A stretch of DNA of 64,000 nt, from contig NZ_LT629734.1 of NCBI RefSeq assembly GCF_900104705.1, positions 744,001 to 808,000 of the forward strand. The letters run 5' to 3'. A program made the translations under genes and the position numbers. Below, one piece after another: positions 14,658 through 23,454 of the stretch. Origin of the DNA: Agrococcus carbonis (GTDB lineage: Bacteria > Actinomycetota > Actinomycetes > Actinomycetales > Microbacteriaceae). Position 1 is the first letter of the stretch, and each line of letters begins with the position of its first letter. The notes beneath the pieces are model-generated. The model saw only the letters and a list, made by a program, of their open reading frames with translations, was not told where the DNA came from and did no database searches.

Positions 14658-15605
14658 ATGCGCGCACCGGGCGTCGACGCATCGGCACTGGCGGCCATCG
14701 GCGGCACCCCGCTCGTGCGCCTGCGCACCCTCCTGCCGCCGGGCTCGGGCGACGTGCTCGTCAAGCTCGAGGGCGGCAACCCGACGGGCAGCTACAAGGA
14801 CCGCATGGCGCGCGCGATCGTCGAGGGCGCGCGGGAGCGCGGCGATCTCTCCCCCGGCCAGCGCGTCGTCGAGTACTCGGGCGGCAGCACCGGCTCGTCG
14901 CTCGCGTTCGTGTGCGCCGTGCTCGGCCATCCGCTCTCGATCGTCTCCTCCGACGCCTTCGCGCAGGAGAAGCTCGACACGATGCGCGCGCTCGGCGCCG
15001 ACCTCACGGTCGTCGCGAGCGACGGCGGTGCGATCACGCCCGACCTGTTCCGGCGGATGCGCGAGGCCGTCGACCGGATCGTCGCGGCCCGCGGCAGCTG
15101 GTGGGTCGACCAGTTCGAGAACCGGGATGCGCTGCTCGGCTACGCCGAGATGGGGCGCGAGATCATCGCCCAGACCGACGCCGCGGGACTCCGGATCGAC
15201 GCCTTCTGCGCGGGCGTCGGCACCGCCGGCATGCTCGCGGGCGTCGCGTCGGCGCTGCGCGCCCTGCCGCACCGCGTGCGGGTCGTCGCCCTCGAGCCGA
15301 CCGAGTCGCCGCTCCTCACCCGCGGCACCACGGGGCCGCATCACGTCGAGGGCATCGCGACCGGGCGCATCCCGCCGCTGCTCGGCGACGCGCACGACGA
15401 GGCGCGCGCGATCGACGAGGCCGAGGCGCGGGTGCTCGCGCGCAGGCTCGCGCGCGAGGAGGGCATCTTCGCCGGCACCTCGGCGGCCCTCAACGTCGCG
15501 GCGGCGCTGCAGCTTGCGGCCGAGCTCGGCCCGGGGTCAACGACCGTGACGGTCGCGACCGACACCGGGCTCAAGTACCTCGCCGGCGGCCTCTTCCGCG
15601 ACTGA
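14658..15605 (+). CDS. Cysteine synthase family PLP-dependent enzyme
   Basis: 315 residues, fold-type II PLP enzyme. The PLP lysine is in EGGNPTGSYKDRMA, the substrate-binding loop is GGSTGSSLA, and the phosphate-binding Gly/Thr loop is AGVGTAGML. The overall length and the SAA-L-VA segment (GTSAALNVAAAL) match O-acetylserine sulfhydrylase / cystathionine-beta-synthase-like proteins. It makes or breaks C-S bonds; the exact reaction cannot be assigned. Its place after the thioredoxin and CstR-like genes points to sulfur metabolism, but a terminator and a separate -10 suggest its own transcript. GAGG lies nine bases before ATG 14658. Confidence 0.85.
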   Translation: MRAPGVDASALAAIGGTPLVRLRTLLPPGSGDVLVKLEGGNPTGSYKDRMARAIVEGARERGDLSPGQRVVEYSGGSTGSSLAFVCAVLGHPLSIVSSDAFAQEKLDTMRALGADLTVVASDGGAITPDLFRRMREAVDRIVAARGSWWVDQFENRDALLGYAEMGREIIAQTDAAGLRIDAFCAGVGTAGMLAGVASALRALPHRVRVVALEPTESPLLTRGTTGPHHVEGIATGRIPPLLGDAHDEARAIDEAEARVLARRLAREEGIFAGTSAALNVAAALQLAAELGPGSTTVTVATDTGLKYLAGGLFRD

Positions 15606-15623
15606 GCGGGGCCGCGGCGCTCG

Positions 15624-16571
<948 letters not shown>

Positions 16572-16578
16572 GAGCGAT

Positions 16579-16642
16579 AGCGTACTCGCATCGTCACGAC
16601 CAGGACTATGCATTGGACGGATGGCGGCGGCCTCCGTAGCGT
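16579..16642. promoter_or_regulatory. Divergent promoters of LysR and FrdA-like flavoprotein genes
   Basis: Minus strand: TACGCT (16584-16579) is seven bases from ATG 16571. Plus strand: TTGGAC (16613-16618), an 18-bp spacer and TAGCGT (16637-16642) are seven bases from ATG 16650. An ATGCAT palindrome (16608-16613) and a CTATGCATTGG segment next to the -35 may be part of the LysR site. Confidence 0.55.
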
Positions 16643-16649
16643 CGACGCC

Positions 16650-18407
16650 ATGACCACCGCATCCGCCCCCGCCCGCCCCGAGCGCCTGCTCGCGACCTCC
16701 GTGCTCGTCATCGGCACCGGTGGTGCGGGGCTCCGCGCCGCCATCGAGCTCGCCGAGCGCGGCGTGCAGGTGCTCGCCGTCGGCAAGCGCCGCAAGCACG
16801 ACGCCCACACGACCCTCGCCGCGGGCGGCATCAACGCCGCGCTCGGCACGATGGACCCCGAGGACAGCTGGCAGCAGCACGCGGCCGACACGCTGCGCGA
16901 GTCGTACTTCCTCGCCGATCCCGCGATCGTCGAGACCGTCGCGAAGCACGCGGCGCGCGGCATCGACGACCTCGTGCGCTGGGGCATGCCCTTCGCCCGC
17001 GAGGCGGACGGCCGCATCAGCCAGCGCTTCTTCGGCGCCCACCGCTACCGCCGCACGGCCTACGCGGGCGACTACACCGGCCTCGAGATCCAGCGCACCC
17101 TCCTGCGGCGCGCGCGCGAGCTCGAGGTGCCCGTCATCGACACCGTCTACATCACGCGCCTGCTCGTGAGCGACGGCCGCGTCTTCGGCGCCTACGGCTT
17201 CGACGTCGTCGACGGCACCCCGACCGTCATCCATGCCGACGCAGTCATCCTCGCCGCGGGCGGCCACACGCGCATCTGGCGCAACACCTCGTCGCGCCGC
17301 GACGAGAACACCGGCGACGCCTTCCGGCTCGCGGCTCTCGCCGGCGCCCGGCTGCGCGATGCCGAGCTCGTGCAGTTCCACCCCTCGGGCATCCTCGAAC
17401 CGGCGGATGCGGCGGGCACGCTCGTCTCGGAGGCCGCCCGCGGCGAGGGCGGCATCCTCCGCAACGCCCTCGGCGAGCGCTACATGGAGCGCTACGACCC
17501 CGAGCGCATGGAGCTCTCGACCCGCGACCGGGTCGCGCTCGCGAGCTACACCGAGATCGCCGAGGGGCGCGGCACGCCGAACGGCGGCGTGCTGCTCGAC
17601 GTCTCGCACCTGCCGCGCGAGACGATCTTCGAGAAGCTGCCGCGGGTGTACCGCACCCTCATCGACTTGCAGATGCTCGACATCACCGAGCGACCGATCG
17701 AGATCGCCCCCACGGCGCACTACTCGATGGGCGGCGTGTGGGTGGCAGCCTCCGACCACGGCACGGGCGTCGACGGGCTCTACGCCATCGGCGAGGCGTC
17801 GAGCGGCCTGCACGGCGCCAACCGGCTGGGCGGCAACTCGCTCATCGAGCTGCTCGTCTACGGGCGCATCACCGGCGGCGAGGCCGCCGAGTACGCGATG
17901 GGGCTCACGAGCATCCGCCGCGACCCCGAGGCCGTCGCCGAGGCGCGTGCGGAGCTCGACGGCCTGCTCGCCAGCCGCGGCGCGGAGACGCCCCGGATGC
18001 TGCAGCGGGCGCTGCGGGACGTCATGACCGAGCACGCGGGCGTCGTGCGCAGCGAAGCGGGGCTGCTCGCCGGGCTCGAGCAGCTCGGCGAGCTCGAGCG
18101 CCGCGCCGAGGACGTCGGCGTGCACCCCGACATCGCCGGCTTCGACGACCTCGCCCACGCCTTCGACCTCGCGGGCTCGCTGCTCGCGGCGCGCGCGACG
18201 CTCGAGTGCGCGCTCGAGCGACGCGAGACGCGCGGCTGCCACAACCGCTCGGACTTCCCCGAGCAGGACGAGGCGCTGCGCGGCTCGTTCGTGTGGTCGC
18301 TCGACGGCGGGGTCGGCTTCGAGCCGGTCGCCGAGGCGCCCGAGTCGTGGCGCGCACTCGCGCACGCGCCGATCGACACGTCGGTCGCGGGCAAGCTCGT
18401 CGAGTAG
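16650..18407 (+). CDS. FAD-dependent flavoprotein of the succinate dehydrogenase / fumarate reductase / L-aspartate oxidase family
   Basis: 585 residues. The N-terminal FAD motif LVIGTGGAGLRAAIEL, HTTLAAGGINAALG (flavin-linking His region), VQFHPSG, GGVLLDVSHL and the capping-domain TAHYSMGGVWV with GLHGANRLGGNSL are all family signatures. The arginine in LSTRDRVA and the C-terminal CHNRSDFP are those of SdhA/FrdA. No iron-sulfur or membrane subunit is encoded nearby, so it stands alone, like NadB or a soluble fumarate reductase, but no nadA or nadC is present. Control by the divergent LysR suggests a dedicated catabolic or redox role. Substrate open. Confidence 0.87.
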   Translation: MTTASAPARPERLLATSVLVIGTGGAGLRAAIELAERGVQVLAVGKRRKHDAHTTLAAGGINAALGTMDPEDSWQQHAADTLRESYFLADPAIVETVAKHAARGIDDLVRWGMPFAREADGRISQRFFGAHRYRRTAYAGDYTGLEIQRTLLRRARELEVPVIDTVYITRLLVSDGRVFGAYGFDVVDGTPTVIHADAVILAAGGHTRIWRNTSSRRDENTGDAFRLAALAGARLRDAELVQFHPSGILEPADAAGTLVSEAARGEGGILRNALGERYMERYDPERMELSTRDRVALASYTEIAEGRGTPNGGVLLDVSHLPRETIFEKLPRVYRTLIDLQMLDITERPIEIAPTAHYSMGGVWVAASDHGTGVDGLYAIGEASSGLHGANRLGGNSLIELLVYGRITGGEAAEYAMGLTSIRRDPEAVAEARAELDGLLASRGAETPRMLQRALRDVMTEHAGVVRSEAGLLAGLEQLGELERRAEDVGVHPDIAGFDDLAHAFDLAGSLLAARATLECALERRETRGCHNRSDFPEQDEALRGSFVWSLDGGVGFEPVAEAPESWRALAHAPIDTSVAGKLVE

Positions 18408-18581
18408 CGAGCGGGCCTGCGCGCTGCGCGCGGCGGACGCGTCGCGGGCCCTTCGACCCGCTCGCGCGGACGCCGCCGCGCTTCGCTGGAGCAGGCCGCC
18501 GCCCGAGCGCTCCGGAGGCGGTGGATCAGTGCCGCGAGATGCTCGGCGCACTCGAGGAGGGCAGGCGGCGCTGAGACGGAA
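18408..18581. other. Intergenic stretch without recognisable gene
   Basis: A short open segment near 18525-18574 ends in REMLGALEEGRRR, but it has no start, ribosome site or recognisable family. I see no promoter here. Confidence 0.4.
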
Positions 18582-18606
18582 GAAGCCCCCGCGTCGCGGG
18601 GGCTTC
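18582..18606 (-). terminator. Terminator of tRNA-Gln
   Basis: GAAGCCCCCGC-GTC-GCGGGGGCTTC, a perfect 11-bp stem followed on the minus strand by TTCC. It lies seven bases past the tRNA 3-prime end. Confidence 0.85.
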
Positions 18607-18612
18607 GAAGTG

Positions 18613-18684
18613 CTGGGGTACCTGGACTCGAACCAAGAACAAAGGTACCAGAAACCTCCGTGTTGCCAATTACACCATACCCCA
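18613..18684 (-). tRNA. tRNA-Gln (anticodon CTG)
   Basis: 72-nt cloverleaf on the minus strand: acceptor stem TGGGGTA/TACCCCA, a D-arm with GTAATTGGCAAC, anticodon stem GAGGT/ACCTT with loop TTCTGGT (anticodon CTG), and a T-arm with GGTTCGAGTCC. The discriminator is G. The following genomic bases are CA, not a full CCA. It has its own promoter and terminator. Confidence 0.92.
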
Positions 18685-18720
18685 ATGGCCGCGCGCCGAA
18701 GCGGAGCGAACCAAGAGTCA

Positions 18721-18750
18721 AGCATAGCGGCTCCCGCGGGCGAGCGCCAA
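18721..18750 (-). promoter_or_regulatory. tRNA-Gln promoter
   Basis: On the minus strand TTGGCG (18750-18745), an 18-bp spacer and TATGCT (18726-18721) lie about 35 bases before the tRNA 5-prime end. Confidence 0.65.
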
Positions 18751-18770
18751 TCGCGCAGGGCGCCCGCGGG
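18733..18770 (-). terminator. Hairpin after the FetB-like permease gene
   Basis: CCCGCGGGCG (18733-18742) and CGCCCGCGGG (18761-18770) are perfect 10-bp arms eight bases past the permease stop. The structure overlaps the -35 of the tRNA promoter. Confidence 0.55.
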
Positions 18771-18777
18771 TCGTGCG

Positions 18778-19551
18778 TCAGGACGCGTCGGCGGACCGCT
18801 CGGTCGCCCGCGGGAGCGGGGCGGCGGGAGCGCGGCGCTCGGGGCCGAAGGCCAGGATGGCGGTCGTGATCACGCCCGCGGCCAGGATGCCGGCGAGCAC
18901 GAGCAGCTGGAAGCGGCCGGCCTCGACGGGCGAGAGGCCCGCGAACACCGCCCCGACGAAGGCGCCCGGCAGCACCACGATGCCGGTCGTGCGGGTCTGG
19001 TCGATCGCCGGCAGGAGCGTCGTGCGCACCGCGGCCCGTGCGAGCGTCGCGATCGACTGCCGCGGGGTCGCGCCGAGCGCGAGCCAGCCCTCGACCTCGC
19101 CCCAGCGGTCGCGGATCGACCCGTGCAGCACGCGCTGCACGAGGATCGCCATCGTCATCGCGTTGCCGATCACGATGCCCCCGATCGCGAGCAGGTACTG
19201 CGCGGTGAGCTCGAGGGCACCGGTGCCGAAGACGACGAGCATCGCGGCGGCGGGGCCCGCGACGATCGCGGCGGCGAGGAGCGGCAGGGGCGCCGAGTGC
19301 GCGCGGCCCCGATGCGCGGCGGTGAGGATCGCCGCGACGAGCATGACGACGAGCCCGAGCGCCACCCACCTGACGTCCTGGATGAGCCCCGCGAGCACGA
19401 CGCTCAGGAGCGCGAGCTGCACCGCCGCGCGCGCGACCGCGATCGCCGCATCCCACGGCGCCTCGACGCGCAGCATCCGCATGCCGACCACCGCGATCGC
19501 CGCGAGCAGCGCGATGGCGGCGGCGGTGCGGAGCCAGAGCTCGGGGTCCAT
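18778..19551 (-). CDS. FetB/UPF0014 family ABC permease
   Basis: 257 residues, about seven membrane helices. LELTAQYLLAIGGIVIGNAMT, RDRWGEVEGWLALGATPRQSI and TGIVVLPGAFVGAVFAGLSP are diagnostic of the UPF0014/FetB family (E. coli YbbM), the membrane part of an exporter linked to iron handling. FetB normally works with the ATPase FetA, but no partner ATPase gene is adjacent. I placed the start at ATG 19551; the upstream extension of the frame reads through the intergenic repeats and is not protein-like. It lies downstream of a block of repeats and ends at the tRNA promoter. Confidence 0.85.
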   Translation of the reverse strand: MDPELWLRTAAAIALLAAIAVVGMRMLRVEAPWDAAIAVARAAVQLALLSVVLAGLIQDVRWVALGLVVMLVAAILTAAHRGRAHSAPLPLLAAAIVAGPAAAMLVVFGTGALELTAQYLLAIGGIVIGNAMTMAILVQRVLHGSIRDRWGEVEGWLALGATPRQSIATLARAAVRTTLLPAIDQTRTTGIVVLPGAFVGAVFAGLSPVEAGRFQLLVLAGILAAGVITTAILAFGPERRAPAAPLPRATERSADAS

Positions 19552-19609
19552 GAGGGCAGTGTTCCATTCCGTGGCGGCGGGCGGTACGGGCGGGGTCTCG
19601 TGACGCGTC

Positions 19610-19753
19610 GGCCTGCGGCCGGCGCTCCTCGACCGGCGGGGGACGCCAGCCACGCTGGTCGAGTAGCGGGCGCAGCCCGCGTATCGAGACCTGGAGCCAC
19701 TCGCCGCGGGTCTCGTGACGCGAGCGCCTACGGCGCCCGCTCCTCGACCGGCG
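19610..19753. repeat. REP-like repeat block, copy 1 of a 144-bp duplication
   Basis: 144 bp matching 19822-19965 at 142 positions. It contains the GCTGGTCGAGTAGC...TATCGAGACC module and the GTCTCGTGACGCGAGCGCC...CTCCTCGACCGGCG module, both with internal palindromes. The whole 420-bp gap 19552-19971 consists largely of such modules, and I see no gene in it. Confidence 0.9.
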
Positions 19754-19821
19754 AGGGGACCGTCCCGCGCGGGCGAGGTTCGTCTCGATACGGGCCTGCG
19801 GCCCTACTCGACGACCGTGGG

Positions 19822-19965
19822 GGCCTGCGGCCGGCGCTCCTCGACCGGCGGGGGAGGCCAGCCACGCTGGTCGAGTAGCGGGCGCAGCCCGCGTATCGAG
19901 ACCTGGAGCCACTCGCCGCGGGTCTCGTGACGCGAGCGCCTGCGGCGCCCGCTCCTCGACCGGCG
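19822..19965. repeat. REP-like repeat block, copy 2 of a 144-bp duplication
   Basis: Second copy, 212 bp downstream of the first. The two differ only near the GGGGA(C/G)GCC junction and at GCCT(A/G)CGGCG. It ends six bases before the stop codon of the flavoprotein gene at 19972. Confidence 0.9.
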
Positions 19966-19971
19966 GGGGTG

Positions 19972-20886
19972 CTAGAGGCCGCGAGCGATGAGGTCGCGGT
20001 TGATGACCGAGGCGGCGATCGTGCCGGCGCCCGCCGCGACCGCGAGCTGGCGGAAGCCGGGCGTGATGTCGCCGGCGGCGTAGATGCCCGGGGCCGACGC
20101 GCGCTGCGTGCGGTCGACGATCACGAGCCCCTCCTCGTCGGTCTCGAGCCCGAGCGAGTCGGCGAACTCGAGCTGCGGGTGCCACCACGGCCGCACGAAG
20201 CCGCCGGTGCGGACGCTGCGCGAGCCGTCCTCGAGCACGATCGCCTGCATGCCCTCCCGGTCGCCCTCGATCGCCGCGATCGGCGTGCGCACGAGGGCGA
20301 CGCCGTGCTCGGCGAGCCTCGCCTCGCCGGCCTCGGACACCGCATCCGCCGCCCCGTTCGTGAAGACCGCGAGGTCGTCGGTGTGGCGGCGGATCACCAT
20401 GGCGCGGTCGACGAGGTCGTCGGTCTCGCCGATGAGGGCGAGCGCCTGCCCGCGCTTGTCGTAGCCGTCGCAGTCCATGCACGAGTGCAGGCTCGTGCCG
20501 TACCAGGGGCGCACGTGCTGCGAGACCGGCAGCGTCTCGCTGAGCCCCGTCGCGATGAGCACGGCGGATGCGCGGGTCTCGCTCTCGGCGCGGGATCCGG
20601 GCTGCTCGGCCTGCACCGCGAAGCCGCCGTCGACCGCGGCGATCTGCCGCACGAGCGTGCGCTCGTAGCTGACCGTCGGGTAGCGCAGCACCTCTTCGCG
20701 GCCCATCGTGCGGAGCTCGAGCGGCGAGATGCCGTCGCGCGTGATGAAGCCGTGCGACTGCAGCGTCGCCGCGTGGCGGGGGCGGTTGGAGTCGAGCATC
20801 GCCACCGTGCGCTGGGCGCGCGCGAGGTTGAGCGTCGCGGCGAGGCCCGCGGGGCCTGCGCCGATGACGACGACGTCGACGTCCAT
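19972..20886 (-). CDS. Thioredoxin-reductase-like flavoprotein without canonical NADPH motif
   Basis: 304 residues. The FAD motif VVIGAGPAGLAATLNL and the C-terminal GIYAAGDIT are those of the thioredoxin reductase family. The redox pair is Cys136/Cys139 (HSCMDCDGYD). Where thioredoxin reductase has GGGDSA for NADPH, this protein reads LIGETDDLVDRA, which lacks the glycine-rich turn. Family members that lost NADPH binding include oxygen-dependent dithiol oxidases (GliT/HlmI type), so this may be a disulfide-forming rather than NADPH-dependent enzyme (inference). Its start overlaps the gltX stop (TGATG), giving translational coupling to a housekeeping gene. Confidence 0.82.
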   Translation of the reverse strand: MDVDVVVIGAGPAGLAATLNLARAQRTVAMLDSNRPRHAATLQSHGFITRDGISPLELRTMGREEVLRYPTVSYERTLVRQIAAVDGGFAVQAEQPGSRAESETRASAVLIATGLSETLPVSQHVRPWYGTSLHSCMDCDGYDKRGQALALIGETDDLVDRAMVIRRHTDDLAVFTNGAADAVSEAGEARLAEHGVALVRTPIAAIEGDREGMQAIVLEDGSRSVRTGGFVRPWWHPQLEFADSLGLETDEEGLVIVDRTQRASAPGIYAAGDITPGFRQLAVAAGAGTIAASVINRDLIARGL

Positions 20887-22376
20887 CAGACGCTCGCGGC
20901 TAGCCGGTCGATGCGGGCGAGCACCGACTCGCGGCCGAGCAGCTCCATCGACTCGAACAGCGGCGGCGACACGCGACGGCCCGTCACCGCGACGCGCAGC
21001 GGCGTGAAGGCGAAGCGCGGCTTGATGCCGAGGCCCTCGACGAGCACCTCGCGCAGCACCTGCTCGATCGAGGCGGTGTCGAAGGTCTCGAGCTCGGCGA
21101 GCGCGCGGCGGGAGGCCTCGAGCGCCGCGTGCGCGTCGTCGCCCAGCTTGTCGACCGCATCCGGGTCGTGGTGGATGTCCTCGTCGTCGAGGAAGAGGAA
21201 GCCCAGCATGTCCTCGGCCTGGCCGATGAGCTGCATGCGCTCCTGCACGAGCGGCGCGGCCTTCGCGAGCAGCGCGCGCTCGTCGTCGGACGGCTTCCCG
21301 CCGAAGACCTGGCCGAGGTAGGGCTCGAGGCGCGCGGCGAAGTCGTCGGGCGCGAGCATGCGCACGTGGTCGCCGTTGATCGACTCGGCCTTCTTGGCGT
21401 CGAAGCGGCTCGGGTTGGGGTTGACGTCGGCGACGTCGAACGCGGCGATGAGCTCGTCGCGCGTGAACACGTCGCGATCGGGCGCGATCGACCAGCCCAG
21501 GAGCGACAGGTAGTTCAGCAGCCCCTCGGGGATGAAGCCCGCCTCGCGCAGCAGGAACAGGTTGGACTGCGGGTCGCGCTTCGAGAGCTTCTTGTTGCCC
21601 TCGCCCATGACGTAGGGCAGGTGGCCGAAGCGCGGGATCGCGCTCACGACGCCGATCTCGGCGAGCGCGCGGTAGAGCGCGATCTGGCGCGGCGTCGACG
21701 CGAGCAGGTCCTCGCCGCGCAGCACATGCGTGACGCCCATGAGCGCGTCGTCGACGGGGTTGACGAACGTGTAGAGCGGGGCGCCGTTCGGCCGCACGAC
21801 GACGAAGTCGCTGAACGAGTCAGCGGGGAAGGTGATCTCGCCCCGCACGAGGTCGTCGAACGAGAGGTCCTCATCCGGCACGCGCAGGCGCAGGCTCGGC
21901 TGGCGGCCCTCGGCGCGGTGCGCCTCGCGCTCCGCGTCGGTGAGGTCGCGCTCGAAGTTGTCGTAGCCCTGCCGCGGGTCGCGGCCGTTCGCGATGTTGC
22001 GCGCCTCGATCTCCTCTGCGGTCGCGAACGACTCGTAGAGGTGCCCCGAGGCCTTCAGCCGCTCGATGATCTCGGCGTAGATCTCGCCGCGCTGCGACTG
22101 CCGGTAGGGCTCGTGCGGGCCGCCGGTCTCGACGCCCTCGTCCCAGTCGATGCCGAGCCAGCGCATCGCCTCGAGCAGCTGCTCGTAGGACTCCTGGCTG
22201 TCGCGGGCGGCGTCGGTGTCCTCGATGCGGAAGACCATCTTGCCGCCGTGGTGGCGCGCGTAGGCCCAGTTGAACAGGGCCGTGCGGATGAGGCCGACGT
22301 GCGGGGTGCCGGTCGGAGAGGGGCAGAAGCGGACGACGACATCACTGCCCGTCGCCGTCGAGAAGGGGACGCTCAT
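20886..22376 (-). CDS. gltX: Glutamyl-tRNA synthetase
   Basis: 496 residues. Class I signatures are intact: the HIGH-equivalent [18 protein letters not shown] and the KMSKS-equivalent [12 protein letters not shown]. The length and the helical C-terminal anticodon-binding part fit a discriminating or non-discriminating bacterial GluRS. It charges tRNA-Glu, and in actinobacteria usually tRNA-Gln as well, which is then amidated; a tRNA-Gln gene lies 2 kb downstream. I chose ATG 22376 with GGGAG seven bases upstream. An in-frame ATG at 22388 overlaps the TAGGAT -10-like element and is less likely. It is divergent from a membrane protein gene. Confidence 0.96.
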   Translation of the reverse strand: MSVPFSTATGSDVVVRFCPSPTGTPHVGLIRTALFNWAYARHHGGKMVFRIEDTDAARDSQESYEQLLEAMRWLGIDWDEGVETGGPHEPYRQSQRGEIYAEIIERLKASGHLYESFATAEEIEARNIANGRDPRQGYDNFERDLTDAEREAHRAEGRQPSLRLRVPDEDLSFDDLVRGEITFPADSFSDFVVVRPNGAPLYTFVNPVDDALMGVTHVLRGEDLLASTPRQIALYRALAEIGVVSAIPRFGHLPYVMGEGNKKLSKRDPQSNLFLLREAGFIPEGLLNYLSLLGWSIAPDRDVFTRDELIAAFDVADVNPNPSRFDAKKAESINGDHVRMLAPDDFAARLEPYLGQVFGGKPSDDERALLAKAAPLVQERMQLIGQAEDMLGFLFLDDEDIHHDPDAVDKLGDDAHAALEASRRALAELETFDTASIEQVLREVLVEGLGIKPRFAFTPLRVAVTGRRVSPPLFESMELLGRESVLARIDRLAASV

Positions 22377-22411
22377 GATGGCTCCCATCCTAGGTGGGAG
22401 AATGGGTCCCG

Positions 22412-23101
22412 ATGCCCCGCACCCATCCCCCGACCGACCCGATCGCCGAGCTCGTCGACCGGCTCGAGCGCAGCGTCGTCGCCACCGGCAGGCGCCGGCG
22501 CGAGCTCGCCCGCGAGATCGAGGGCGACCTGCGCGAGGACGCCGCCGCGCGCGCGGCCGCGGGCGTGCCCGAGCGCGACGCCCGCCTCGCTGTCGTCGCC
22601 GAGTTCGGCGACGTCGGCACCGTGGCGGCGGAGCTCTCGGTCGAGCTGCTCAGGGCGCAGGGCCGCCGCTTCGCCGCGCTCGCCGGAGCCGGCATCGTCG
22701 CGCTCCTCGCGACCTGGTCGGTCGCGATGACGGCGCTCGTGGGGCTGGGCCTGCGGGTGCGCGCGGAGGACGGCTGGATGCTGCAGGTCTCGCAGGCGCT
22801 CGACGTCGCGGGCCCGCTCGTCGCGGCCGCCGCGGCCGCCGGCTGGCTCGTCATGTGTCGATCGGGCGCGCTGCCCGCGCTCGCGACGGTCGCAGCGCTG
22901 CAGCTCGGCTTCGCGCTCGCGCTCGTCGGCGGCACCATCGCGCTCGCGCTCGGCGTCGCGGTGCCGCCGGAGGGCGCTGGCGTGCTCGTGGCGCTCGTGG
23001 CGGTGACGCTCGTGCTCGGCTGCGGCATGCTCGCGGCATCGAGCGCGGTGCTGCTGCGCTGGGGCGCGATCAGCCTCGCGCCGCGCCGAGCACGCTCGTG
23101 A
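22412..23101 (+). CDS. Membrane protein with permease-prefix (HAAS-like) N-terminal domain
   Basis: 229 residues. The N-terminal ~85 residues ([30 protein letters not shown], then [24 protein letters not shown]) are the helical prefix domain found on permeases regulated by PadR proteins. Four hydrophobic helices follow. ATG 22412 is preceded by GAGAAT at eight bases. The gene runs convergently into a PadR regulator gene and the 3-prime ends overlap by 32 bp. Function unknown; an envelope or transport role under PadR control is inferred. Confidence 0.8.
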   Translation: MPRTHPPTDPIAELVDRLERSVVATGRRRRELAREIEGDLREDAAARAAAGVPERDARLAVVAEFGDVGTVAAELSVELLRAQGRRFAALAGAGIVALLATWSVAMTALVGLGLRVRAEDGWMLQVSQALDVAGPLVAAAAAAGWLVMCRSGALPALATVAALQLGFALALVGGTIALALGVAVPPEGAGVLVALVAVTLVLGCGMLAASSAVLLRWGAISLAPRRARS

Positions 23102-23396
23102 TGATCGACGACGTCGTCGCCCACTCGGCGCGCTCGTCGGCGAGCGCGCGCGTGCCGGCATCCGTCAGCCGGTAGACGCGCTTCGAGCGCCCCGTCGCCT
23201 CCCACTCCCCCTCGATGAGGCCGCGGCGCTCGAGGCGCTTCAGGGCCGGGTAGATGGTGCCGCTCGGGAAGTCGAGCGCGCCGCCCGAGCGCTCGCGGAT
23301 GCGCTCGACGGCGCCGTAGCCGTGCACGGGACCGTCGGCGAGCACCGCGAGCAGCATCGCGTCGACGTGACCGCGGAGCGCATCAGGAGAAGCCAT
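23070..23396 (-). CDS. PadR family transcriptional regulator
   Basis: 108 residues, a short PadR winged helix (LLAVLADGPVHGYGAVERI, FPSGTIYPALKRLERRGLIEGEW, then KRVYRLTDAG). ATG 23396 follows TAGACT (23408-23403) by six bases, a leaderless arrangement. A CTGCATATGCAG palindrome lies just upstream and is probably its own operator. PadR proteins usually sit beside, and in the same direction as, the membrane protein they control. Here the partner at 22412-23101 is convergent, so the regulator would act on a distant promoter or only on itself. Confidence 0.88.
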   Translation of the reverse strand: MASPDALRGHVDAMLLAVLADGPVHGYGAVERIRERSGGALDFPSGTIYPALKRLERRGLIEGEWEATGRSKRVYRLTDAGTRALADERAEWATTSSIITSVLGAARG

Positions 23397-23402
23397 GCGG
23401 GC

Positions 23403-23432
23403 AGTCTAGCGGGAGCCTGCCTGCATATGCAG
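23403..23432 (-). promoter_or_regulatory. padR promoter with palindromic operator
   Basis: The -10 TAGACT (23408-23403) lies six bases from ATG 23396. The perfect palindrome CTGCATATGCAG (23421-23432) covers the -35 region. Autoregulation is inferred. Confidence 0.6.
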
Positions 23433-23454
23433 ACAGCCTGCAGGTCGCTCCGGG

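Noticed and set aside
17858..20482. Very long minus-strand open frame (874 codons) across the flavoprotein gene, tRNA and repeats
   Set aside because: It runs antisense to a clear flavoprotein gene, through a tRNA and REP-like repeats. The product is Arg/Ala/Pro-rich without domains, typical of shadow frames in GC-rich DNA.
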